Of a stretch of 31,664 nucleotides of DNA, positions 1-7,993 are shown in pieces (the stretch's first letter is position 1; every line of letters starts with the position of its first letter). The translations under genes and the position numbers were made by a program. The stretch is from an uncultured Prevotella sp. (GTDB taxonomy: Bacteria; Bacteroidota; Bacteroidia; Bacteroidales; Bacteroidaceae). The notes under the pieces are model-generated. The model saw nothing but the letters and a program-made list of their open reading frames with translations, did not search any database and was not told the origin of the DNA. The stretch spans positions 1-31,664 of the forward strand of contig CAKQXI010000011.1 of assembly GCA_934281565.1 (NCBI GenBank), written 5' to 3'.

Positions 1-2
1 TT

Positions 3-350
3 CCTCAGAACGACAGTGTGATGTTCGGTAGCCTGAGCGGTGATAAGCTCGGTATCTGGGTAGCTCACGGCGAGGGTCGTTTCTACTTGCCAGAGCCAGA
101 GGATCACTACAACATCATCGCTAAGTACAACTATGCTGAGTACCCTGGCAATCCTAACGGTAGCGACTACAACGTGGCAGGTATCTGCTCAGCCGACGGT
201 CGCCACTTGGCTATGATGCCACACTTGGAGCGTGCCATCTTCCCATGGCAGAACGCTTGGTATCCAGCTGACCGTCGCAACGACGAGGTAACACCTTGGA
301 TTGAGGCATTTGTCAATGCACGTCAGTGGATTGAAGAAAGAGTTAAGTAA
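3..350 (+). CDS. purL: Phosphoribosylformylglycinamidine synthase, C-terminal end (partial)
   Basis: This is the last 115 codons of a gene that enters from the left edge; the frame is open from base 3. The protein makes FGAM from FGAR, glutamine and ATP in de novo purine synthesis. Visible is the end of the C-terminal glutaminase domain: GIWVAHGEGRF, then YPGNPNGS, then GICSADGRHLAMMPHLER followed by FPWQ. The His and Glu of PHLER are the second and third members of the family's Cys-His-Glu triad; the nucleophilic Cys lies off the window. The normal motif is often PHPER, so the Leu is a small variation. The stop at 348-350 runs straight into an intergenic repeat. The family call is secure; nothing can be said about its promoter. 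Confidence 0.93.
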   Translation, partial: PQNDSVMFGSLSGDKLGIWVAHGEGRFYLPEPEDHYNIIAKYNYAEYPGNPNGSDYNVAGICSADGRHLAMMPHLERAIFPWQNAWYPADRRNDEVTPWIEAFVNARQWIEERVK

Positions 351-449
351 TAGTTAATAGTTGATAGTTAATAGCGGCTTCGCCGTATAGCATAAACCAC
401 CATACAGCAAGAATGCCCTATAAACTATTAACTATAAATTATAAACTAT
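349..449. repeat. Palindromic intergenic repeat, copy A
   Basis: The gap between purL and the first CHR gene is filled by a structured repeat. It contains GTTGATAGTTAATAGCGGCT at 360-379, a tiny hairpin CGGC-TTC-GCCG, then AGCAAGAATGCCCTATAAAC. ATAGTTAATAG near 364-374 is the reverse complement of CTATTAACTAT near 424-434, so the whole element can fold. The same element recurs at 990-1079. It may act as a terminator or mRNA stabiliser, or be a small dispersed repeat; the role is inferred. Confidence 0.7.
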
Positions 450-989
450 ATGAATTATCTTTCATTATTCAAGACATTCATGAAGATTGGCATAGTCACC
501 TTTGGAGGTGGCTATGCCATGATTCCTATTATAGAAGCCGAAGTCGTTGACAAACATCATTGGATGACGAAAGAGGAGTTTGTGGATGCCATAGCCATTA
601 CCCAGACTTGTCCGGGAGCCTTGGCGATAAACATGAGTTCATTCTTAGGCTATAAGTTGGCTAAGATACCAGGAGCCATCGTTTGCACTCTCGGTACTTC
701 GTTACCATCATTTCTTATAATATTGGTCATCGCAATGTTCTTCCATCAGTTTCAGGACAACAAGATAGTCGCTGCCCTTTTTGCTGGCATCCGTCCTGCC
801 GTAGTGGCACTGATAGTCGTTCCAACATTCCAACTCGCCAAGAGTGCCAAAATAACGATAATCAACTGTTGGATACCCCTCCTTTCTGCACTGGCAATCT
901 GGCTTGTTGGTGTCAACCCTATATGGGTCATCATTGCTGCAGCCATTGGAGGATACATCTATGGGAAGTTCATTCAACCAACGGAATAA
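450..989 (+). CDS. chrA: Chromate transporter family protein (half-size CHR, first of a pair)
   Basis: This 179-residue integral membrane protein has one CHR domain. The signature near the start is FKTFMKIGIVTFGGGYAMIP, followed by a W-M-T-K-E-EF segment and AITQTCPGALAINMSSFLGY. About five or six hydrophobic segments follow. Full-length ChrA proteins carry two such domains in about 400 residues; short CHR proteins are usually encoded in pairs and thought to work together with opposite topology. The partner is at 1080-1652. Known members export chromate, but in gut Bacteroidales the physiological anion is not established. The two genes and the antiporter downstream look like one transport cluster. 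Confidence 0.88.
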   Translation: MNYLSLFKTFMKIGIVTFGGGYAMIPIIEAEVVDKHHWMTKEEFVDAIAITQTCPGALAINMSSFLGYKLAKIPGAIVCTLGTSLPSFLIILVIAMFFHQFQDNKIVAALFAGIRPAVVALIVVPTFQLAKSAKITIINCWIPLLSALAIWLVGVNPIWVIIAAAIGGYIYGKFIQPTE

Positions 990-1079
990 GAACAGTTAAT
1001 GGTTGATAGTTAATAGCGGCTACGCCGTGTAGCAAGAATGCACTATAAACTATAAACTGTAAACTACAAACTAAAGAAC
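990..1079. repeat. Palindromic intergenic repeat, copy B
   Basis: This is the second copy of the element at 349-449. It shares GTTGATAGTTAATAGCGGCT at 1002-1021, then a hairpin whose loop differs (CGGC-TAC-GCCG against CGGC-TTC-GCCG), then AGCAAGAATGC and CTATAAACTAT. The stem bases are kept while the loop changes, which favours a selected nucleic-acid fold. It is shorter than copy A, lacking about 14 bases between the two cores. Confidence 0.7.
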
Positions 1080-1652
1080 ATGATTTTTCTACAGCTTTTC
1101 ACCGTTTTCATTCAGATAGGCATCTTCGGTTTCGGAGGTGGTTATTCCATGATATCACTTATCCAAGGACAGGTGGTCTCACGATACCATTGGATGACGA
1201 TGCAAGAGTTTACCGATGTCATCGCCATCTCGCAGATGACTCCAGGACCTATCGGTATCAACACTGCCACCTACTGTGGTTATACTGCTATACATAATGC
1301 AGGAATGGGCAGCACAATGGCTATTCTTGGTAGCGCAACAGCAACATTCGCCTTGGTGCTTCCATCATTGATATTGATGATACTCATTAGCAAGATGTTC
1401 ATGAAGTTCATGAACACATCCACCGTACAGAGCATATTCATCGGCCTACGCCCTGCTGTCGTAGGATTGGTGGGTGCCGCAGCCTTATTGCTGATGAACG
1501 AGGAAAATTTCTCCACCCCTGATGACCCATGGCGCTTCTATATTTCCATCGCCTTATTCATCGCCACCTTCATTGGTACCAAATTTCTACAAATCAACCC
1601 TATCCGCATGATTCTCTACGCAGCTATCGCTGGACTTCTCTTACTTTACTAA
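1080..1652 (+). CDS. chrA: Chromate transporter family protein (half-size CHR, second of a pair)
   Basis: This 190-residue membrane protein is a paralogue of the preceding gene. It has the same CHR layout: FTVFIQIGIFGFGGGYSM near the N-terminus, then HWMTMQEFTDVIAISQMTPGPIGINTATY, then hydrophobic helices ending in a very hydrophobic C-terminal segment. The P-G-P-I-G-I-N stretch aligns with PGALAIN of its partner. The pair matches the two-gene form of short CHR transporters, in which both subunits are needed. The next gene starts 12 bases after the stop, so the antiporter is very probably co-transcribed. Confidence 0.88.
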   Translation: MIFLQLFTVFIQIGIFGFGGGYSMISLIQGQVVSRYHWMTMQEFTDVIAISQMTPGPIGINTATYCGYTAIHNAGMGSTMAILGSATATFALVLPSLILMILISKMFMKFMNTSTVQSIFIGLRPAVVGLVGAAALLLMNEENFSTPDDPWRFYISIALFIATFIGTKFLQINPIRMILYAAIAGLLLLY

Positions 1653-1664
1653 TATCAAGATAAT

Positions 1665-3305
1665 ATGGACTATAACTTCATAGGCACCTTTTGGTCGCTT
1701 CTCCCTCCTATCGTTGCCATCGCATTGGCACTAAAGACAAAAGAGGTGTATTCCTCACTTTTTATAGGTATCCTTCTTGGTGCCGTACTCTATTGCATCT
1801 CCATGGGAACAGGGATTGACGGTTTCCTGATACACTTGATGAACCACACCGTGGGGGATGGGGCCGATGCTAAATCATATGGGATGGTACACTGTCTTTC
1901 CGATCCTTGGAACGTAGGCATCCTCGTATTTCTTGTACTCCTTGGTTCCATCGTTTCCTTGATGAACAAAGCAGGAGGCTCGGCTGCCTTTGGTCGTTGG
2001 GCAGGTAAACACGTTAAGTCAAAGATGGGAGTACAGATTGCTACCATCCTCTTGGGCATCCTTATTTTCATAGACGATTACTTCAACTGCCTCACCGTTG
2101 GTTCCGTGATGCGACCTATCGCCGTACGGCATGGCATCACAAAGGAGAAGTTGGCTTATCTCATTGACTCCACTGCTGCACCAGTATGTATCATCTCTCC
2201 TATATCCAGTTGGGCAGCTGCCGTATCAGGCTTTGTAACGGGAGGAGAGAACGGATTGGCTCTTTTCTGCAAGGCGATACCTTTCAATTTCTATGCCTTC
2301 TTCACCATCATCTTCATGTTCTTGATAGTCATCGCTGGTTTCGACTTCAAGTCTATGAGCAAGTATGATGCCAGGTTAAAAGAGTGGTACGAGAAAAACG
2401 GTACTAAGTTGGATGAAGTGAGTGATACCAAACTGCAAGTGGTTGAGCATGGTGTTGGTGCTCAACAAGATAAGACACTCATTAACAAAGGAACTGTTTC
2501 CGACCTTGTAATCCCTATCGTCATGCTGATTGTATTCTGCATGGCTGGTATGCTCTATTCAGGAGGTTACTTTGACGCCACCAGCAAGAACCACATGGAT
2601 TTCATCAATGCCTTTGCCGAAAGCAACGCTTCCATTGGTCTGGTGATAGGCTCATTATCTGCTTTCATTCTCACCGTCGTTCTGTTTGTTGCACGTAAGA
2701 CCCTACCTTTCGACGAAGCCATGAGCAGTCTCATCAAAGGCTTTGAGGCTATGGTCCCAGCCATCCTTATCCTCACCCTTGCATGGACACTAAAGAGCAT
2801 GACCGACTCACTGGGAGCAGCCGAATATGTCTCAAGTGTCGTGGCAAACAGTGCAGCAGAATTACAACAATTGTTGCCTGCCATCATCTTCGTCGTGGCG
2901 GCGTTCCTTGCCTTTGCCACAGGCACATCTTGGGGAACATTTGGCATCTTGATACCGATCTGCATCGCCGTATTCCCAGCCACAGAGCCACTTCGCATCA
3001 TATCCATCTCCGCTTGTATGGCTGGTGCCGTATGCGGTGACCATATCTCGCCTATCTCCGATACCACCATCATGGCGAGTGCAGGAGCAGAGTGCAAGCA
3101 CGTACATCACGTGTCATCCCAATTGCCTTATGCCTTGACCGTTGCCACCATTTCTTTCCTTACTTTCGTAGTAGCAGGATTTACCCAGTCACTCGGCATC
3201 GTTGTCAGTGCTGTCATATCATGGACATTCGGCATCATTTTACTTGCTGCAACATTGCTGTTATTCAAAAAGCCTCGTATTCTTACCAACAAAATCAATC
3301 GGTGA
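1665..3305 (+). CDS. nhaC: NhaC-family Na+/H+ antiporter
   Basis: This 546-residue polytopic membrane protein begins FIGTFWSLLPPIVAIALAL and carries the features of the NhaC antiporter family: IFIDDYFNCLTVG near residue 130, CIISPISSWAAAVSG, FATGTSWGTFGILIPI, and AVCGDHISPISDTTIMASAGAECKH near residue 445-470. Family members exchange cytoplasmic Na+ (some use other cation or organic substrates) for external protons. A hydrophilic stretch near residues 232-272 is probably a cytoplasmic loop. It lies 12 bases after the second CHR gene in the same direction. It is convergent with the barrel pseudogene, whose remnant ends 26 bases away. Substrate cannot be told from sequence. Confidence 0.88.
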   Translation: MDYNFIGTFWSLLPPIVAIALALKTKEVYSSLFIGILLGAVLYCISMGTGIDGFLIHLMNHTVGDGADAKSYGMVHCLSDPWNVGILVFLVLLGSIVSLMNKAGGSAAFGRWAGKHVKSKMGVQIATILLGILIFIDDYFNCLTVGSVMRPIAVRHGITKEKLAYLIDSTAAPVCIISPISSWAAAVSGFVTGGENGLALFCKAIPFNFYAFFTIIFMFLIVIAGFDFKSMSKYDARLKEWYEKNGTKLDEVSDTKLQVVEHGVGAQQDKTLINKGTVSDLVIPIVMLIVFCMAGMLYSGGYFDATSKNHMDFINAFAESNASIGLVIGSLSAFILTVVLFVARKTLPFDEAMSSLIKGFEAMVPAILILTLAWTLKSMTDSLGAAEYVSSVVANSAAELQQLLPAIIFVVAAFLAFATGTSWGTFGILIPICIAVFPATEPLRIISISACMAGAVCGDHISPISDTTIMASAGAECKHVHHVSSQLPYALTVATISFLTFVVAGFTQSLGIVVSAVISWTFGIILLAATLLLFKKPRILTNKINR

Positions 3306-3326
3306 CAATGTCCGTTATTGTTTTTT
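3305..3326 (+). terminator. Weak candidate terminator after nhaC
   Basis: ACAAT at 3305-3309 can pair with ATTGT at 3317-3321, followed by a T tract. The stem is only five base pairs and AT-rich, so it is a candidate only. Confidence 0.35.
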
Positions 3327-3330
3327 GTAT

Positions 3331-5512
3331 TTATTTTATCCGAGTTCTAATTTTCTCGGTTGCGGTCGTGTGCTTCTTGACTCTTACCAAGCTGTTGCCT
3401 ATTTTGTAACTCATAGAAAACTGCAAGTATGTCGTTTCCGAACAGTTGTTATTTTGGTAACGGATTCCGTTTTAGGTCATGGTTTCACGCATACGATAGG
3501 TTTTAAAGATATCATTCACACGAAGTGAGAGAGAAAGTTTATTATTTAAAAGGGTCGTTCTCACTCCCATATAAAAATAATAGTTTGAGTCTACTTTGTA
3601 ATAGGAATTAATGTGAGGCAATTCATAATAAAAGCCGAAATTCAACATCCAAGTTTTCTTTTTATTCAAAAGAAGATCATTCTGGCTCATGCAGTTACCA
3701 CTCATTTTGTCTATCATTGGAGGAGCTTCCGAAAGGGTGGCATTTTTATGAATATAATAAAGCGTAACATTATTATAAGAATTCCACCACCATAACTTAT
3801 TGAATGTATAGGATTCTGAAACTCCAATACTGTAGTAATCTATGAAATTAATCGGTGAGCGCTTGATGATTTTTGTGACGGGGTCGATTGTTGGGAATAT
3901 CGCATAATCATCAAATACGTAGCTATACCACATTTTATGGACAAACACTCCCGAAGTAAACAACAAATCTAAATTCTCAGAATAGGATGGTTTCAAGGAC
4001 ATATTTCCCACACTGTAATCATATTGATTGATGCTACTCTTTAATGGATTCATGTCATAGAAATATGGTCTGTTTATTCTTCGACTGTAACTCAAAGAGA
4101 GAGATTTCGTATCCGACAGTCTGTACAAGACATAAGCAGAGGGAAAAACATTGAAGTAATGGTCCTTAGTATTTTGTCCACTGGTAAGGGAATTACTTTC
4201 TGTGGAAGTTTGTTCAACTCTTATGCCCATCTGTATGCTAAACTTTTCATTTAAGTTCTTGCTAACAGACAAATATAACGCTGCTATATTTTCCTTATAT
4301 TTAAAATAGTTTCTCTGGCTTTTATCAGCAATCTGGTTACCCGGAATATTATCATAGGACATATAATCGTTACTATTAGTCGTAAAATCCAGTTGTCCAC
4401 CAAAGTTCAATTTTACCCATCGCAATGGTAAATCAACATCTACTTTTGCCGAATAGTTGGACACCAGACCCTTATTATTGCCGATATTTGCATAATAACT
4501 ATCTTTAATCTGCTTCCTGTCAGGTAAATAGCTTGCACCATAATCACTTGTTGAATCGTTGTTATTGTTCTTTAAATAATCCAAGTCTATCATTATCTGT
4601 TTTCCAAGCGAGTCCAGCCTAACAATGCCATGGACATTGAGTATATGGGTATAACCATCATGTTTCTTGTCATTGAATGTCTCCATATAAGACGATAACT
4701 TATTGTTTGCAGCAGTAATTTCTGTATTGATTTTGTATTGCCTAAAAGGATTATTTGTTTTATGTCCAAAATAATTCATACCTATTGTTAATGTTCGGCT
4801 CACATCATAATCAATACCAATGTTCATATTAATGAAGTTATAACTTCGTTTTAGTGGTGTTGAAGAATGCCAAGTCTCAGATGGATAATAAGTAAACTTG
4901 TTTATGATGTATCTATCCTTTCCCGAAGCTGCTGAGATATTAGCACATATAGAGAGCTTCTTTTTCAAATAAAAGTTCGCTCCTATTTTATTATCTACAT
5001 AAGTAGCCTGCTGATAGGTATTTCTCAACATCAGCGACCAAGTGTCGAGCTTGGTCTTTTTTAGTATAATATTAATCAATCCACTGTTTCCCTGCGCTTT
5101 ATATTTTGCCGGTGGCGTGATAATGACCTCTATATTTTTGATAGTGGTAGACGATATTCCTTTTAGAAAACTTATAAGACTCTCACCATTTAACTTCAGG
5201 GGACGTCCGTCTATCATAACTATCATTTCGCTCTTGGCTATCATAGTTATCTGTTCGTTCTGGACTTTTATTCCAGGAGTAATCCTTAGTACATCCAAGG
5301 CATTGCCTCCATTGCCTATTATAGAATTTTCTACATTGAAAATCAATCGGTCGGGCTTTTGTGTAAAAATCCTTTTATGTGAGGTAACCGTGACCTCTTT
5401 TAGATGATAGACTTTATCCAATGAATCTATCTTGGTTGCAAGACTGTCTGTTTGGGCATTTACGTAATAAGAGGCCCAGGGTCAAAAGGATTGTACTTAC
5501 TGTTATTTTCAT
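3331..5512 (-). pseudogene. Outer-membrane beta-barrel protein (TonB-receptor-like, OMP_b-brl_3 type), two lesions
   Basis: The uninterrupted frame runs 5421-3472, but the gene reads further at both ends. An ATG at 5512 encodes the signal peptide start MKITVSTILLTL. The mature frame continues as ASYYVNAQTDSLATKIDSLD only if one base is removed from the CCCTGGG stretch near 5475-5481. At the other end a TAA at 3474-3472 interrupts the protein after TYRMRETMT. The same frame then continues for 46 codons (NGIRYQNNN, then TYLQFSMSYKIG) to a second TAA at 3333-3331, which restores the usual terminal beta-strand. Residues 20-110 of the open frame are a plug-like domain (TPGIKVQNE, VMIDGRPLKL, YKAQGNSGLINIILKK); the rest is barrel. 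Both lesions would stop a functional product, so this is called a pseudogene. Errors in the source sequence remain possible for the signal-peptide shift. Confidence 0.78.
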
Positions 5513-5561
5513 ATTCTTGGTTTAAAGACTGTTTTTATATTGAGCATTCATGATATCGTTA

Positions 5562-5593
5562 CAAATATATAGAAATACATTGTCTATAACAAA
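5562..5593 (-). promoter_or_regulatory. Promoter of the barrel pseudogene
   Basis: On the minus strand the -33 element TTTG (5593-5590) is followed by 20 nt and then TATATTTG (5569-5562). This is a full match to the Bacteroidetes TTTG-N19-21-TAnnTTTG promoter. Transcription would start near 5555, about 43 nt before the ATG at 5512. Confidence 0.7.
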
Positions 5594-5659
5594 GTTCACT
5601 ATAAAGAAAACTTATTTTTTAAGGAACATTACATATTCTTAGTATTTAGGTTATGAAAT

Positions 5660-5691
5660 AAAAAACAGTAAATAATATTGTTCTATCTGTA
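5660..5691 (+). repeat. 32-bp repeat, copy 1 (left flank of the accessory segment)
   Basis: This 32-bp sequence contains ACAGTAAATAATATTGTTCT and ends in ATCTGTA. It is repeated without mismatch at 11689-11720 in the same orientation and with one internal mismatch in inverse orientation at 13167-13197. It has a partial dyad (ACAG at one end, CTGT at the other). Copies 1 and 2 bracket the 5.7-11.7 kb cargo. It could be an insertion or attachment repeat, or a regulator binding site. Confidence 0.8.
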
Positions 5692-5736
5692 GTATAATTA
5701 TCTTATGACAGGTAAATCATTCGTATTTCCACAGAA

Positions 5737-5773
5737 AAAATATAGGAGGACTAATAACGTCCTCCTATATTTT
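5737..5773 (-). terminator. Strong hairpin terminator of the DUF262 operon
   Basis: AAAATATAGGAGGA (5737-5750) and its exact reverse complement (5760-5773) form a 14-bp perfect stem with a 9-nt loop. In the minus direction it follows the DUF262 stop codon within a few bases. The arms end in A/T tracts on both sides, so it could terminate either strand. The right arm is duplicated at 10351-10367. Confidence 0.75.
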
Positions 5774-5775
5774 AA
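5759..5775 (+). repeat. 17-bp direct repeat, copy 1
   Basis: GTCCTCCTATATTTTAA is identical to 10351-10367. Here it is the right arm of the terminator hairpin; at the other copy there is no matching left arm. Confidence 0.65.
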
Positions 5776-5777
5776 TA

Positions 5778-7451
5778 TCAAAAGTTTGTTAAGATAAAAT
5801 TCACTATTCGTTCTTTTCTTGTGGCAATCTTGTTCTTGTCCCAAGTACATTCTGTTTCTGTCATGTTGCGAACTTCTTGCTGTTGGAGTAATTGGGTGTA
5901 AGTATCACGTTTCTTTTCAAACGAGATATTGCCAATAGACTCATTATGATGACCTGAAAGAAGCAAATAATTGCCAAGACAATTTAGGTAACTTTCCCTA
6001 AACTCATCATCATATTGACAGTACCCACTATCAGCGTTTGTATTCTCGGTATTTGGAGCGATATGCTCACACTGAGAGTCTTCTATCGCATCATAACGCT
6101 TCATGCCATATCCGGCTTTTCCTCGTCTTATAAGATGGTTCTCGTATTGCCATAGAATAATCTTGGCTATACCATGTCCACCATCAAAATTACCTTCAAG
6201 CATACGTTTGAATTCTTCGTTGTTCCAATAGTTCCACCAGCCATCAGTTGTTGTCTTCATCCATTTGATATGATCGACTATAGGCTTGACATCACCAGCA
6301 AAATTTCTGAAAATGTCATTCAATCTCCAAGTAAGTACTGCACGAGTGCCAATCACTCGATGGCGCAAGAATATGGATGTGAGAGATTTTGCCATCAAGT
6401 CAAAGTCTTCCGTTGACACACCATTGCTATATGCTTTGATGACAAATGGGAAAATGATAGCTGGTTGACCGATTATCCAAAGTGAATGTGCAGCAAAATC
6501 GGTCTTTTCATTATAGAAGAATGATGTAATTTGCTCAAAACTTACTGCTAAGGAATTAGTAAAACTGCGGATAAATGCTATACGTGAAACTTCTTTGTCC
6601 AATTCCTCCTCTACTTTCTTGAGCGAATTGCTGGCATCAAGACTATTGAAATAAACGCGCAAAGTATATGTCAGCACATCATCTTCATCTATATTACCTT
6701 CAATCTTAGAAATTGACTTGTAAATATTCTCAAAGCGATTTTTCACCTCGTTTATAAGATTTTCCTTTTCTTCTTCTGAAGAACTATAAAGGTGGATGTT
6801 ATACAAGAACTGTGCCTTGATAATCTCAAGGTTTGATGGCTTCTTACCACGGTTATTTTGGAAAATAAACATCTGGATAGCCTCTGCTTCATCCTTGACG
6901 ATATGAGTAGTACAAGTGGCGTTGACCACTGCGTCAAAAATTTTACGCAAGGCTTCCTCGTTATATTCTTTCAGTTGGCTTGTGAAAAAATCATAAGCTG
7001 CGACTATACGCTTTTGTGATTCCGTGTCCAACCCATTGTGGTCTGTCTTTATTCTGTTGATAACATAATCACGGAACAATTGATCATCATAGTCTACAGT
7101 CGAAAACCTATATCTTTGGCCAACTCTTACAAGCACACAATAAAGGTATCTGTCATCTTCAGAGAGTTCGCCTTTCAATTCCTTTAGTCGTTGATAAAAT
7201 GCTGATATAAATATAGTAATCGTTGTCAAGCGTTGTTGACCGTCAATGATGGCATAGTCTTGGTTGCCTTTATCCTCAAGCAGAAAATGTCCAAAATAAT
7301 AGTTGGATGTAATTTTGCTTGTAACGTAATCTTGCAAATCTATCAAGAATTGTTTAGTTTGCTTTTCTTCCCAAGAGTAAGCTCTTTGATATGCCGGAAC
7401 AAATATTCTATTTCCAGACAACATGCTTTTGATATCTGTTAAAGTATCCAT
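5778..7451 (-). CDS. DUF262/DUF1524 protein (GmrSD-like, probable type IV restriction or defence nuclease)
   Basis: This 557-residue protein has the two parts of GmrSD-type proteins in one chain. The N-terminal DUF262 domain shows VPAYQRAYSW at residues 18-27 and IDGQQRLTTI at 69-78, the motif linked to nucleotide hydrolysis in this family. The C-terminal DUF1524 region has CEHIAPNT, then LGNYLLLSGHHNESIGNISFEKK, matching the HNH-like EHI-P / LGNL / N-x-G-N pattern. Characterised relatives (GmrSD, SspE, BrxU) cut modified phage DNA or respond to DNA modification; which modification is read here cannot be seen. It is the last gene of a minus-strand operon, 11 bases after the exonuclease, and is followed by a perfect terminator hairpin. 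No DNA-modification genes are in the window, which argues for a stand-alone or modification-dependent role. Confidence 0.88.
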   Translation of the reverse strand: MDTLTDIKSMLSGNRIFVPAYQRAYSWEEKQTKQFLIDLQDYVTSKITSNYYFGHFLLEDKGNQDYAIIDGQQRLTTITIFISAFYQRLKELKGELSEDDRYLYCVLVRVGQRYRFSTVDYDDQLFRDYVINRIKTDHNGLDTESQKRIVAAYDFFTSQLKEYNEEALRKIFDAVVNATCTTHIVKDEAEAIQMFIFQNNRGKKPSNLEIIKAQFLYNIHLYSSSEEEKENLINEVKNRFENIYKSISKIEGNIDEDDVLTYTLRVYFNSLDASNSLKKVEEELDKEVSRIAFIRSFTNSLAVSFEQITSFFYNEKTDFAAHSLWIIGQPAIIFPFVIKAYSNGVSTEDFDLMAKSLTSIFLRHRVIGTRAVLTWRLNDIFRNFAGDVKPIVDHIKWMKTTTDGWWNYWNNEEFKRMLEGNFDGGHGIAKIILWQYENHLIRRGKAGYGMKRYDAIEDSQCEHIAPNTENTNADSGYCQYDDEFRESYLNCLGNYLLLSGHHNESIGNISFEKKRDTYTQLLQQQEVRNMTETECTWDKNKIATRKERIVNFILTNF

Positions 7452-7462
7452 AATATAATCAT

Positions 7463-7969
7463 TTAGAAATCAATAAGTTTAATAGCGATAGCTGCACACG
7501 CTTCCGCATCAGCCAAGGCATGATGGTGTTGTGCCAAGTCATAGCCGCAATAAGTCGCCACAGTCTGTAGTTGATGATTAGGGAGATTATTCCCTAATTT
7601 TTGTCTTGAAGCTCGACAAGTACAATAAAACTGATAGCTTGGATATTCCATTCCATACGCTTCAAAAACAGCTTTTAGACAACTTTCATCAAAGGGACTG
7701 TTGTGAGCCACCAATGGTAATCCTTGAATGTATGGAGCTATCTCCTTCCATACCTCAGGAAATGGTTGGGCGTTGGCAGTATCATCATTTGTCAGCCCAT
7801 GCACTTGAGTGCACCTATAAGAGTAAAAATTAGGATTAGGCTTTATCAAGCGATAAAATTTATTCACAACTTTTCCACCACGCACAACAACCACTCCAAC
7901 ACTGCACACACTGGAGCGGTGTTGGTTGGCAGTCTCGAAGTCGATAGCAGCAAAGTCTTTCATCGCCAA
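7463..7969 (-). CDS. DEDDh 3'-5' exonuclease (DnaQ-like)
   Basis: This 168-residue protein is a single exonuclease domain. The four acidic residues and the histidine of the DEDDh class are visible: D10 and E12 in AIDFETA, D94 in HNSPFDE, and H149 with D154 in HHALADAE. VHGLT at 57-60 is also typical. It removes nucleotides from 3' ends of DNA or RNA. It is too short to be a polymerase subunit with partner-binding tail and resembles the solitary exonucleases found in accessory regions. It sits between the two-TM protein (24-base gap) and the DUF262 gene (11-base gap), so it is co-transcribed with both. A shared job, such as processing ends made by the nuclease, is inferred. Confidence 0.87.
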   Translation of the reverse strand: MAMKDFAAIDFETANQHRSSVCSVGVVVVRGGKVVNKFYRLIKPNPNFYSYRCTQVHGLTNDDTANAQPFPEVWKEIAPYIQGLPLVAHNSPFDESCLKAVFEAYGMEYPSYQFYCTCRASRQKLGNNLPNHQLQTVATYCGYDLAQHHHALADAEACAAIAIKLIDF

Positions 7970-7993
7970 ATGCCTTTCATTGCTTTCAGGCAG

